From positions 1 through 64,000 of the forward strand of contig NZ_JAQSUW010000015.1 in the NCBI RefSeq assembly GCF_028649395.1: a stretch of DNA of 64,000 bases, written 5' to 3'. The position numbers and the translations under genes were made by a program. Source of the DNA: Pseudomonas sp. Gutcm_11s (GTDB taxonomy: Bacteria > Pseudomonadota > Gammaproteobacteria > Pseudomonadales > Pseudomonadaceae). A model generated the notes under the pieces. That model worked only from the letters and a program-made list of their open reading frames with translations, was not told the DNA's origin and did no database searches. Positions 53,559 through 61,485 of this stretch are shown in pieces (position 1 is the stretch's first letter; each line of letters starts with the position of its first letter).

Positions 53559-53780
53559 ATGGCCAAGAAATTCCCGCTCAACCCGCCGCACCCCGAGCGC
53601 CTGTGCTGGGGCTGCGACCTTTACTGCCCCAGTGGCGCGCTGGCCTGTGGCAACGGCGCCGAGCGCACCATGCACCCGGTGGAGACCTTCGGCGAGGACT
53701 GGTACAGCTTCGGCGATCTGGCCATCAGCCCCGAGCCCGGCGCCAAGCATCTGGATCCGTTGATCGCGGTGAGCAAGTAA
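53559..53780 (+). CDS. DUF3079 small cysteine-containing protein
   Basis: A 73-residue protein of the DUF3079 family, function unknown. The conserved core is PERLCWGCDLYCPSGALACGNG, with Cys16, Cys19, Cys23 and Cys30 set close together, which suggests metal or cluster binding. It lies between the diguanylate cyclase (78-bp gap) and the DUF3087 gene on the same strand. No signal peptide. Confidence 0.8.
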   Translation: MAKKFPLNPPHPERLCWGCDLYCPSGALACGNGAERTMHPVETFGEDWYSFGDLAISPEPGAKHLDPLIAVSK

Positions 53781-53869
53781 GCACCGCTCAAGCCTTGTCA
53801 TCATCTGCCGCTCGACCCGCCGGGCCCAATCGGGCAAGGTGGCGCTCCCCGCAACGCCCCGGAACCGTC

Positions 53870-54397
53870 ATGTTCGAACTCCAGTCCATGAGCCCCGAGC
53901 TCTACCGCCAGCAGACCCGTCGCAGCACCTTCGTGGTCATCGCCATCTTCCTGGTCCTGGCCATGCTCTGCGCCACCGCCAGCACCAAGCTGTTCGGCGG
54001 CCCGCCCGGCGACAACTTCAAGTGGAACCTGCTCGGCGTGCTTACCGGCATGGCCCTGACCGTGGCCGTGGTGCGCCAGCAGCTGTGGCAGCGTCCGTTC
54101 ATGGCCGCTGCCGCCTATGGCTGGGGCCTCAAGCGCAGCCTGATGCGCGTCACCAACGTCATGCACCACGTGCGGGCCGGCGTGGCGGTGGGCGACGAGA
54201 GCGCCATCAAGCTGCTGCGCTTCTACCACCTGGGCCTGCATCAGATGCACCAGCTGGACGGCAACAGCAGCGAGGAGGCCCAGCTGATCCGCGAGATCGA
54301 CGCCCACCGCGAACTGATGGAACAACGCGGGCTGGACCTGGAGCAGAAGCGCCTCGACCCGGCCTGGATCGCCGCGGTGAAGAGCATCAAACCCTGA
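53870..54397 (+). CDS. DUF3087 inner-membrane protein
   Basis: A 175-residue protein of the DUF3087 family with two membrane helices (FVVIAIFLVLAMLCATAS and KWNLLGVLTGMALTVAVV) and a cytoplasmic helical C-terminal domain containing RFYHLGLHQMHQLDGNS. Function unknown. The ATG at 53870 is the family start; a longer open frame upstream overlaps the DUF3079 gene in another frame. Its stop TGA overlaps the ATG of the serine hydrolase gene, so the two are coupled. Confidence 0.8.
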   Translation: MFELQSMSPELYRQQTRRSTFVVIAIFLVLAMLCATASTKLFGGPPGDNFKWNLLGVLTGMALTVAVVRQQLWQRPFMAAAAYGWGLKRSLMRVTNVMHHVRAGVAVGDESAIKLLRFYHLGLHQMHQLDGNSSEEAQLIREIDAHRELMEQRGLDLEQKRLDPAWIAAVKSIKP

Positions 54398-55293
54398 TGG
54401 GCGATCAGCCCATGCCCAGCGCCCTGTTCATCGACGGGCGCCCGCAAGCATCCGGCCAACCCGTCTCGCGGGTGCCCTGGTGGAGCTTCACCAAGACGGC
54501 GCTCGCCGCCACGGCCCTGACCCTGGTGCGTGACGGCCTGCTCGGCCTGGACGAGCCAGTCGCCGAAGGCCCCTTCACCCTGCGCCAGCTGCTGCGACAC
54601 GAGGCCGGCCTGGCCGACTACAGCGAGCTGGCCGAGTACCACGCCGCCGTCGCCCGGCACGAGCAGCCCTGGCCGGCCGAGGAGATGCTGCAGCGCCTCG
54701 ACGCCACACGCCTGCGCTACCAGCCGGGCGTTGGCTGGCGCTACTCCAATGTCGGCTACCTGTATGTGGCGCGGATCATCGAGCGCAGCACCGGCCTGGT
54801 GCTGGAGCAGGCGCTGCAACAACGCCTGTTTGCGCCGCTGGGCCTGACCCAGGCACGCCTGGCCAGAACCCCGGCGGACCTGCAGGACGTGAGCATGGGC
54901 AGCGCCAGCGCCTATCACCCCGGCTGGGTCTACCACGGCCTGCTGGTCGGCCCGCTCGACGAGGCGGCGCTGCTGCTCGACCGCCTGCTGACCGGCGATC
55001 TGCTGCCGCCAGCCTTGCTGCAGGCCATGCACGAGGTTCGTGTACTGGGCGGGCCGCTTCCCGGCCGGCCCTGGACTGCCCCCGGCTATGCGCTGGGCCT
55101 GATGCAGGGGCCGGCGGACAACGGCCTGCCGCTGAGTGGCCACACCGGTGGCGGGCCGGGCAGTGTGGTGGCGGTCTACCACTGCGCCCAGGGCGAACGT
55201 ACGGCCACTGGCGCGGTGTTCGCCGCAGGCGCGGCGGAGGGCGCGGTCGAGGCGCAAGTGGTGCACCAGTTGGCCGCTGCGCTGATCCCCTAG
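54397..55293 (+). CDS. Beta-lactamase-family serine hydrolase
   Basis: A 298-residue member of the serine beta-lactamase/penicillin-binding-protein-like family (class C fold), more likely an esterase or peptidase than an antibiotic-resistance enzyme. The nucleophile motif SFTK lies near residue 31, YSNVGYLY (Tyr-x-Asn) near 118 and HTGGGPGS near 250, standing for the KTG box. LLRHEAGLADYSELAEY is also typical. There is no signal peptide, so it is probably cytoplasmic. The ATG at 54397 overlaps the DUF3087 stop; an ATG 15 bp later is a possible alternative. Its 3' end overlaps the LysE-type gene by 4 bp. Confidence 0.82.
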   Translation: MGDQPMPSALFIDGRPQASGQPVSRVPWWSFTKTALAATALTLVRDGLLGLDEPVAEGPFTLRQLLRHEAGLADYSELAEYHAAVARHEQPWPAEEMLQRLDATRLRYQPGVGWRYSNVGYLYVARIIERSTGLVLEQALQQRLFAPLGLTQARLARTPADLQDVSMGSASAYHPGWVYHGLLVGPLDEAALLLDRLLTGDLLPPALLQAMHEVRVLGGPLPGRPWTAPGYALGLMQGPADNGLPLSGHTGGGPGSVVAVYHCAQGERTATGAVFAAGAAEGAVEAQVVHQLAAALIP

Positions 55294-55889
55294 AGCAGCA
55301 ACGCCAGCCAGGTCGAGACCAACAGCAGCAGCGCCAGCGCCTGGTTGAAGCGCTGCATGCGTGTGGGCGACTGCAGCAGGCGCGCGCTGCCGGCGCCGAG
55401 CAACGCCCAGGCGCTCATGCTCGGCACGGCCAGCAGCAGGAAGATCAGCGACAGCTGCAGCACCCGCGCGGCCTTGTCCTCGCTGCCTGCGGCGAACACG
55501 CTGACCACCGCGACCGCCATCATCCACACCTTGGGGTTGACCAGCTGCAGCAGCGCCGCGCCCAGCGGGCCCAGCTCGCGCTGGCCGCTGGCCTCGGTGT
55601 TCAGCGGTTGGGCCGCGCTGCGCCACAGCTGCCAGGCCAGCCAGCTCAGCCACAGCGCGCCGAGCCAGCTCATCGCCAGTTGCACGCGCGGGTAGCGCAG
55701 CAGCGCCTCGCCCAGGCCCAGGCCGACCAGCATCACGATCAGCGCCGCCGCCAGGCACGCACCGAGCACCAGCGGCCAGGTGGCGCGCAGACCGAAGCGC
55801 GCGGCGTGGCTCAGCGCCAGGATATTGGTCGGCCCCGGTGTGATGGTGGCGACGAAGGCGAACAGCAGGAAGGGCAACAGGGACTGCAT
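55290..55889 (-). CDS. LysE/RhtB-family amino-acid exporter
   Basis: A 199-residue exporter with about six membrane helices. The family signature is ATITPGPTNILALSHAARFG at residues 14-33, and QLVNPKVWMMAVAVVSVF marks the fourth helix region. It probably expels an amino acid or homoserine-lactone-like compound. An AraC-family regulator gene lies 96 bp upstream on the same strand, a common pairing in pseudomonads. Substrate unknown. Confidence 0.88.
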   Translation of the reverse strand: MQSLLPFLLFAFVATITPGPTNILALSHAARFGLRATWPLVLGACLAAALIVMLVGLGLGEALLRYPRVQLAMSWLGALWLSWLAWQLWRSAAQPLNTEASGQRELGPLGAALLQLVNPKVWMMAVAVVSVFAAGSEDKAARVLQLSLIFLLLAVPSMSAWALLGAGSARLLQSPTRMQRFNQALALLLLVSTWLALLL

Positions 55890-55985
55890 GGCTCAGTCCC
55901 TCCGGTCGCGGTGAGGGTGATGGGCAAGACGCATGGCATGGTTTCTCCGTGTAGATGGAGGCTCATGCTGCGGCTTGGCGGTGGA

Positions 55986-56822
55986 TCAGTCTGGAAGCTT
56001 TGAGCAGCGGCGACGGTAGTCGGCGGGGGTGAGCTGGTAGGCGCGGCGGAACCAGCGGCCCAGGTGACTCTGGTCGGCAAAACCCAGGGCGCTGGCCACA
56101 TCGGCCGGAGTATCGCCACGGGCCAGCCGCTGGCGCGCCTTGGCCAGGCGCAGCTGGATCAGGTAGGCGTGCGGCGCCACGCCGAAGGCGCTCTTGAAGG
56201 CGCGGCTGAGGCGGAAGCGATCCACGCCGCAGGCCGCCGCCAACTCGTCCAGGCCGATGTCCTGGTCGAAGTTGGCGTGCAGGTAGTCGCGCGCCACCTG
56301 CGCCACCAGCGGCAGGCGCGGGTCGGGGTTCTCCCGTTTGCGCCACTGTAGGCGGCTGGTCATGGTGCCGAGCAGGTCGTCGATGGCGGTCTGCCGGACG
56401 ATGCGCAGGTCGCCCTCGTGCAGCGTCTGGAAGGCGCGGAAGATGGCGCCGGCCAGGCGGCTGTCGGTATTGAGGATGCTGGCGAAGCTCGGCGTGCTGT
56501 CCGCCGGCGCATGCTCGAACAGCGCGTGCAGCTCGCGCTCCAGCCACTGCGGGTCGATGTACAGCATCGAATAGGTGAAGCCTTCCTCGGTCGGCGCATG
56601 GCCGTCGTGGATCTCGCCCGGCTCCAGCAGGATCACCTTGCCCGGCGTGCTCAGGTGCTTCTCGCGGCGGCAGTTGAACTGCTGCACGCCCAGCTCGGTG
56701 ACGCCCACCAGGTAGCTGTCGTGCCAGTGCGGGTCGTAGGCGTGGCCTTCGAAGTGGGCGCGGATCGACTCGATGCCGGTGTCGGCATCCTGAGCGAGGT
56801 CGATCCAGTTGCGTGTGGTCAC
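55986..56822 (-). CDS. AraC-family regulator paired with LysE exporter
   Basis: A 278-residue regulator with an N-terminal cupin (HAYDPHWHDSYLVGVTELGVQ, then VILLEPGEIHDGHAP) and a C-terminal double helix-turn-helix (IGLDELAAACGVDRFRLSRAF and PADVASALGFADQSHLGRWF). The cupin histidines resemble those of AraC regulators that sense amino acids. It probably activates the downstream lysE-type gene and perhaps itself. I saw no convincing direct repeats upstream. Confidence 0.86.
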   Translation of the reverse strand: MTTRNWIDLAQDADTGIESIRAHFEGHAYDPHWHDSYLVGVTELGVQQFNCRREKHLSTPGKVILLEPGEIHDGHAPTEEGFTYSMLYIDPQWLERELHALFEHAPADSTPSFASILNTDSRLAGAIFRAFQTLHEGDLRIVRQTAIDDLLGTMTSRLQWRKRENPDPRLPLVAQVARDYLHANFDQDIGLDELAAACGVDRFRLSRAFKSAFGVAPHAYLIQLRLAKARQRLARGDTPADVASALGFADQSHLGRWFRRAYQLTPADYRRRCSKLPD

Positions 56823-56928
56823 GGGCGCGTTCCGGTGGCAGTCAAGGCGGCGAGTCCCGACCTTAACCGGTTTGCGCGGCAGCGTTTAGAAGATTCGTGC
56901 AGGCTGCCGGGCCGTTCGTCCGCCGCTA

Positions 56929-57816
56929 TCAACCCGGCTGCGCCTGGCCCTGCGTGCGCTCGAGGAAGTCGCGGATCAGCTCGGCCGCTTCCAGCAGGTG
57001 CGTCTCCAGCAGCCAGTGGCCGCCATCGTCGAACAGGTGCAGCTCCGCTCCCGGCAGGTCGCGCAGGTAGGCGCGTGCCGAGCCCTCGGGCATGTAGCCA
57101 TCGCGCGGGCCCCAGAGGATCAGCGTCGGTGGCTGGTGCTGGCGCAGGTAGGCCTGGTAGTGGGGGAACCAGGCCAGGTTGTCCTTGAGCCCTGCGATCA
57201 CTTGCAGGGCGATGCGCTTGCGCAGCGGCGTGGTTAGCGACCAGTGCAGCTGCCACAGGTCCGGCGGGATCAGCGCCGCCAGCGGCGGCTCGACATCGTT
57301 GAGGAACTCGCCGCGAAAGCCCTCCAGGCTCACCGCCTCGGCCAGCGTGGCCCGCGCCTCGTCGCTGGGGTGGGCGAAGAAATGCTTGAGCGCCGCGTAC
57401 TTCGGCCCCAACTGGTCTTCGTAGATATCGCCGTTCTGCAGGATCAGCGCGGTGATGCGCTGCGGCCGGCTGATCGCCAGGCGCAGGCCGATCTGCGAGC
57501 CGAAGTCATGCAGGTACAGGGCGAAGTGCTCCACGCCCAGCTGGTTGGTGAAGCGCGCGAGGAAGTGCGCGTAGCCGTCGAAGCCGTAGCTGAAGTCATA
57601 GGGCGTGGCCGAGTAGCCGCAGCCGGGAAAGTCCGGTGCCAGCAGCCGCCAGCGGTCTGCCAGCAGTGGCATCAGGTTGCGGAACTCGTAGGAGGAGCAG
57701 GGGTAGCCGTGGGGCAGCAGGAGCACCGGCGCATCGGGCGGGCCGGCCTCGCGGTAGAAGATGTCGACGCCGTCGAGATCCAGGCGTTGGTGACGAACGC
57801 AGGTGGATGAGGGCAT
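56929..57816 (-). CDS. Alpha/beta hydrolase with Asp nucleophile (epoxide hydrolase/dehalogenase-like)
   Basis: A 295-residue alpha/beta hydrolase. The oxyanion motif is LLPHGYPCSSYEFRNL, the nucleophile elbow is LHDFGSQIG near residue 104, with Asp rather than Ser as in epoxide hydrolases and haloalkane dehalogenases. The histidine is in FDDGGHWLLETH near residue 264 and the acid in LILWGPRDGYMP. No signal peptide. No neighbouring genes narrow the substrate. Confidence 0.82.
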   Translation of the reverse strand: MPSSTCVRHQRLDLDGVDIFYREAGPPDAPVLLLPHGYPCSSYEFRNLMPLLADRWRLLAPDFPGCGYSATPYDFSYGFDGYAHFLARFTNQLGVEHFALYLHDFGSQIGLRLAISRPQRITALILQNGDIYEDQLGPKYAALKHFFAHPSDEARATLAEAVSLEGFRGEFLNDVEPPLAALIPPDLWQLHWSLTTPLRKRIALQVIAGLKDNLAWFPHYQAYLRQHQPPTLILWGPRDGYMPEGSARAYLRDLPGAELHLFDDGGHWLLETHLLEAAELIRDFLERTQGQAQPG

Positions 57817-57902
57817 GGGACCTCCGCGGAGGGTGGTTGGTCCCGTCTATGACAGCGACGCCCGGCGGCTGGTGGGCTCGTCCGCCGGATGGTCGCCGAA
57901 CG

Positions 57903-58118
57903 TCAGCGTTTGCCGGCGATGTCCTTGATATAGAGCGCTTCGACCTTCTCCCGCGCCCAGGGCGTCTTGCGCAGGAACTTGAGGCTGGATTCGACGCTGG
58001 GTTCGTGGGTGAAGCAGCGGATGGCGATGAGCTGGCCGAGGCGGTCCCAGCCGTGTTTATCGACCAGGGCCTGGAGGATGGCTTTCAGGGTTAGGCCGTG
58101 GAGGGGGTCGTTGCTCAT
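57903..58118 (-). CDS. VF530 family DNA-binding protein
   Basis: A 71-residue protein of the VF530 family (formerly DUF2132), small helical proteins suggested to bind DNA. The conserved blocks are [49 protein letters not shown] and a basic end. It is the last GC-rich gene before the AT-rich region; the base composition changes within 20-30 bp upstream of its start. Confidence 0.85.
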   Translation of the reverse strand: MSNDPLHGLTLKAILQALVDKHGWDRLGQLIAIRCFTHEPSVESSLKFLRKTPWAREKVEALYIKDIAGKR

Positions 58119-58235
58119 GGTTTTTGCTCAGGGCTGTCGAAAGTTAATATTTTAATAAAATATATGATTTTATTTGGATATTAAGCATGTTTTTTCTATC
58201 GAAACACATGGCTGCGAATCAACTCGATGGTAGTG

Positions 58236-58277
58236 CCATGAAACAGTGCGGGGTAAAGGGTTTGCTCTGTTTCATGG
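58236..58277. terminator. 11-bp inverted repeat at the left side of the AT-rich region
   Basis: CCATGAAACAG (58236-58246) and CTGTTTCATGG (58267-58277) are perfect inverted arms around a 20-nt loop. It lies between VF530 and the 3' end of the GGDEF gene. A T-rich stretch follows on the plus strand, not downstream of the minus-strand GGDEF gene, so a terminator role for that gene is doubtful; it may be a recombination or protein-binding site. The rest of 58119-58307 holds nothing I recognise. Confidence 0.5.
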
Positions 58278-58307
58278 TTTGTTTAATTTTTCGTTTACTT
58301 TGATTTT

Positions 58308-60554
58308 TCAATAATAAGGGTTTCCTACTAAGCATGCGTTTATTGATGGAATGTCATTTTCTTTGTTGAAGAATGCAATTGGCGTGGAGATGGTTTGTAG
58401 TCTAGAGAGTGTGTCCTTTAATTTGTTTGAGAGTTCTGGAGTTGGATGTTCTGATAATTTCCATGAGAGTACTTTTGCGTACATGCCTAGATGGAGGTTA
58501 GTGACTTGCTCTGTGTTGTTGTATGTTTCAAAAGAACTCTGAAGATCATTGTTGAAGTAGTGGCAGATGGCGAGATTTGAGCTGATTATGTGGTCGTCAG
58601 GATCTACGTGGTGGGAGAGCTTAAAGGCAGTAATGGCATCTGAGAAGTTTTCTAATGAGAATAGTACTATGCCGCCTTGATTGTGCAAGCCTGCTGAATT
58701 TATTCCTAGGTCTTTTAGTTGCTCGTAGTAGCCTAGTGCGACTTCATTTTTTCCGCTTTCGCTAGTTATTCTTAGAAGTTCTGTTGCTGTTTTGGTCGAG
58801 AAGATATTGATAGGCTCGGACTCTGAGCATGCAAGTGATGCGAGTAACGCGTAGTCGAGCGCTTTATATTTGTCGATTTGACAGTTGTCTAATTCTTTTG
58901 CGGTGTTAATGATTCCGCATGTTAGTTTTATATAATTGTTGTTTTCGTTGTTATGGCTTTCTATTGTTTCTATTATTTCTTGTTCAATTTCTCCATCCGT
59001 GTCTGTGCAGGATATGGCTATTTTGGTTTGCTGGAGAATTGATATCTCAATGGGGTGTGAAATTGTTTCCTTTAAAGATTTGTATAGTTTTGCAAGTGTT
59101 CTGTTGATATTGCTAATTCCAGCCTTTTCTATGGTCTCGGTTTCATTGGCGATTGCAATTATGCATGCTAGTGGCGAATCTCCGGAGGATGCTATTTTCT
59201 TTATGTTGGCTTCTACTTTATTTTGGACTTCTTGCGTTAATCCATCCTTGTTTCTTTGGTGATGGTCGTGAAGTAAATGTGATATATGACCGAGGGGGAT
59301 GGCTTCTAAGTGGCTTTTATCTGCTATTTCTATATTGTTTGGTTCGCTGGAGATTCTGCAAAAGGATACTTCGTTCTGTACTGAAAATACTTCTATTCTT
59401 GACTGCGAAAGCCTTGGGTAGGTGCCCAGTCGTTTTATTGTTCGGCCATCTTTGAATATGAAATCTTTATCTCCTGTGAAGTCAGGGTGATATAGGTAGA
59501 ACTCCTGGCCTTGCAATACTCCACATCTTTTGCCGATATCAATAATTATTGTTCCTGTTTCTTTGTGGCTTTCAAGAACTCTGCCGTGTTTAGAAAGTAT
59601 TTCAGAGAATGCGCAGTAGCAATTTCTGCCGTTGGCTTTTGCCTTGTATAAGGCGTAGTCAGAGCGCTCAATTAGTTGATCTATGATCTGTCTGTTAACC
59701 AAGTCAGATGCTGAGTTTGTATGGTATGAGATACCAATGCTGGCGGTTATTACTCTATCTCTGTCAGGAGGTAGTTGAATGTCCGCGATTCTATGCGTGT
59801 TCCATTCAGCTTCATCTGGAATAGTGGTTGCGCAGATCTCCTTTCTAAAGATCTCAGCGCATTTTATGACTTCGTCTTCTGATAGTTCTCCTTCTTGGAG
59901 GATGGTGAACTCCTCTCCGCCTAGCCTAAAGACACTAAAAATTGTGCGAGGCTTCAGTTCTTGCGTAAGTCTTATTGCTGTTTTTTCTATATTTCTAGCA
60001 AAGCACTTTAGCACTATGTCTCCATATAGGTGTCCATGGGTGTCATTTATCTGTTTGAAGTGATCTATGTCCAGGCTTAATACGGATATTTGTCTTTTTG
60101 TGGAAAGGGAGTCTGTGCTGATGGTTTGAGGAGTTGTAAGGCATATTTCTTTGATTTTTTGATTAAGGCTGTTTCTATTTAATAGTTCTGTTAGTTGGTC
60201 ATAGGCTGCGTCAAAAGAGTTTTGGGCGTGCTTGAGGCAGTTCTCTATGGAGAGTTGTACGTTTTCTCGAGTTGCTTGGGTTGGTGAGCTCTTGAAATTG
60301 ACAGCTATGACTGATTTTGTTGTCTCTAGATAAAAGTAGGCTCGACACGATTTTTGAGGTCTCCAGTGCTCTTTGCTTTGCCTTGTTTTTTCAAGGTTCT
60401 TTGTTTCTATGTTGCTGTCCTGTAATTTTTCTCGTGTATGGCTGTTGTGCCAGCCCTTGTGGTAATGAAATATTTCTTGGCTGTGGCTGAGCTTTCTTAT
60501 TAATAGATCATCTTGAATTTCTTTTATTAAGAATTTTATTCTCTCTATCTTCAT
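58308..60554 (-). CDS. Multidomain diguanylate cyclase with TPR tail, AT-rich gene
   Basis: A soluble 748-residue protein encoded in visibly AT-rich DNA with many AAA, ATA, AGA and AAT codons, unlike its neighbours. Residues about 115-315 form a GGDEF domain with LDIDHFKQINDTHGHLYGD and RLGGEEF (212-216), so it should make c-di-GMP; the inhibitory site is degenerate (Arg203, but Phe206 where Asp is expected). Residues about 320-415 look like a small beta-barrel. Residues 460-600 resemble a second, catalytically dead GGDEF fold. TPR-like repeats fill about 602-690. The ATG at 60554 has a weak AGG; an in-frame TTG at 60653 would add 33 residues. No membrane helices. Probably acquired by transfer. 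Confidence 0.82.
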   Translation of the reverse strand: MKIERIKFLIKEIQDDLLIRKLSHSQEIFHYHKGWHNSHTREKLQDSNIETKNLEKTRQSKEHWRPQKSCRAYFYLETTKSVIAVNFKSSPTQATRENVQLSIENCLKHAQNSFDAAYDQLTELLNRNSLNQKIKEICLTTPQTISTDSLSTKRQISVLSLDIDHFKQINDTHGHLYGDIVLKCFARNIEKTAIRLTQELKPRTIFSVFRLGGEEFTILQEGELSEDEVIKCAEIFRKEICATTIPDEAEWNTHRIADIQLPPDRDRVITASIGISYHTNSASDLVNRQIIDQLIERSDYALYKAKANGRNCYCAFSEILSKHGRVLESHKETGTIIIDIGKRCGVLQGQEFYLYHPDFTGDKDFIFKDGRTIKRLGTYPRLSQSRIEVFSVQNEVSFCRISSEPNNIEIADKSHLEAIPLGHISHLLHDHHQRNKDGLTQEVQNKVEANIKKIASSGDSPLACIIAIANETETIEKAGISNINRTLAKLYKSLKETISHPIEISILQQTKIAISCTDTDGEIEQEIIETIESHNNENNNYIKLTCGIINTAKELDNCQIDKYKALDYALLASLACSESEPINIFSTKTATELLRITSESGKNEVALGYYEQLKDLGINSAGLHNQGGIVLFSLENFSDAITAFKLSHHVDPDDHIISSNLAICHYFNNDLQSSFETYNNTEQVTNLHLGMYAKVLSWKLSEHPTPELSNKLKDTLSRLQTISTPIAFFNKENDIPSINACLVGNPYY

Positions 60555-61071
60555 GATGATTGCCTGTTTTGGTGTTTTATTCTTGGTGGATGTATTTATT
60601 GCTGTGTCTGATTTCTTCTGGGTTATATTTTTGTTTGGGTTGTTAATATCCAAAAGAATATGGCGCAGCAGTACATTGCTGGGCGTTTAGCAAGATGTAT
60701 TGATGTATATGGAACTTTCCAGAACCCAAAGCGCATAGCGAATTCCTTATCGCGCCGAGTCGGCTCGGCTAATTGGCCTTGTCAGGCCTACATCCTGTTG
60801 GGCGTGCGAGCTGGGTGGCTGGCGCATCGCCATTAGCGTTTGCCGAACTTATCCAATGAGAAGCCCGTCACGCAACTTGTCCTTTCGTTCTATAGGGAGA
60901 TCAAGTGCCGATTCGCTGTCATTCCGACTTTTAGATATGTCCTATCGACAGCGATTTGCTGCTGTCATAGTGACTTCTATATTTATCAAGCCATTGAAAT
61001 TAAACATAAAAATACCTGGCACAAATCCTGAGTAACTCCCGGCGCAACGCCTACATAACGGAGAAACTCAG
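60555..61071. other. Long AT-rich intergenic stretch with small hairpins
   Basis: About 517 bp (about 418 bp if the GGDEF gene starts at 60653) with no gene I can support; short open frames here lack ribosome sites and family resemblance. Two adjacent hairpins are visible: GCCGAG-TCGG-CTCGGC at 60754-60769 and GGCCT-TGTC-AGGCC at 60775-60788. The promoters of the GGDEF gene and of the glycine-zipper gene must lie here, but no clear -35/-10 pair stands out. Base composition returns to high GC at about 61030. Confidence 0.5.
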
Positions 61072-61419
61072 ATGAATCGCCTTGCCTTGCTTGCTTTCAC
61101 TACCGGTCTGTTGGCCGTGCAATCCATTCAGGCCGCCCAGGTGGTGGCAGAGAAGAAAGAGAACTCGGTCGGCACCGGTTTCGGTGGGCTGACCGGGTTG
61201 ATGGTCGGTGCCGCTGCCGGTGGGCCGATTGGCGCCGTGGTCGGCGCAGCGGTTGGTGGCTGGAGTGGCGCGCAGGTGCAGAGCGCCAGCGGCAACACCG
61301 GCACTGCCTACATCGTGCGCGACGACGAAGGCGAGGAACGCTGGATTCGCTCGCCCAAGCAGCGCTTCGAGCCCGGCCAGCAGGTCGAGCTGCGCCAGGG
61401 GCGAATCCTCTATCGCTGA
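61072..61419 (+). CDS. Exported glycine-zipper protein
   Basis: A 115-residue exported protein. The signal peptide MNRLALLAFTTGLLAVQSIQA is followed by a glycine zipper (GTGFGGLTGLMVGAAAGGPIGAVVGAAVGG, from about residue 33), which usually inserts into or spans a membrane, and a soluble tail ending in VELRQGRILYR. Related small zipper proteins stabilise the envelope; the exact role is unknown. GGAG precedes the ATG at 61072. It is followed after 66 bp by the SDR gene. Confidence 0.77.
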   Translation: MNRLALLAFTTGLLAVQSIQAAQVVAEKKENSVGTGFGGLTGLMVGAAAGGPIGAVVGAAVGGWSGAQVQSASGNTGTAYIVRDDEGEERWIRSPKQRFEPGQQVELRQGRILYR

Positions 61420-61485
61420 TGCCTTTGCCTTCGCTCCGGGCGTCGCCCCGGGGCGCGACTCTCTCTTTCTGTTTCCGAGGTAGTG

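Noticed and set aside
54397-55293. Serine hydrolase as an antibiotic-resistance beta-lactamase
   Set aside because: It has SxxK and YxN motifs, but no signal peptide and the wider family is mostly esterases and peptidases; resistance cannot be claimed.
58919-59455. Overlapping plus-strand frames opposite the GGDEF gene
   Set aside because: Hydrophobic Phe/Leu/Val-rich translations are what the reverse strand of an AT-rich Lys/Asn-rich gene produces.
61005-61030. Possible sigma-54 promoter (TGGCAC near 61017)
   Set aside because: The TGGCAC half is present, but no TTGC follows at the required spacing.
60840-61031. 63-codon plus-strand frame in the AT-rich intergenic stretch
   Set aside because: No ribosome site, no recognisable family, and mixed composition across the island boundary.
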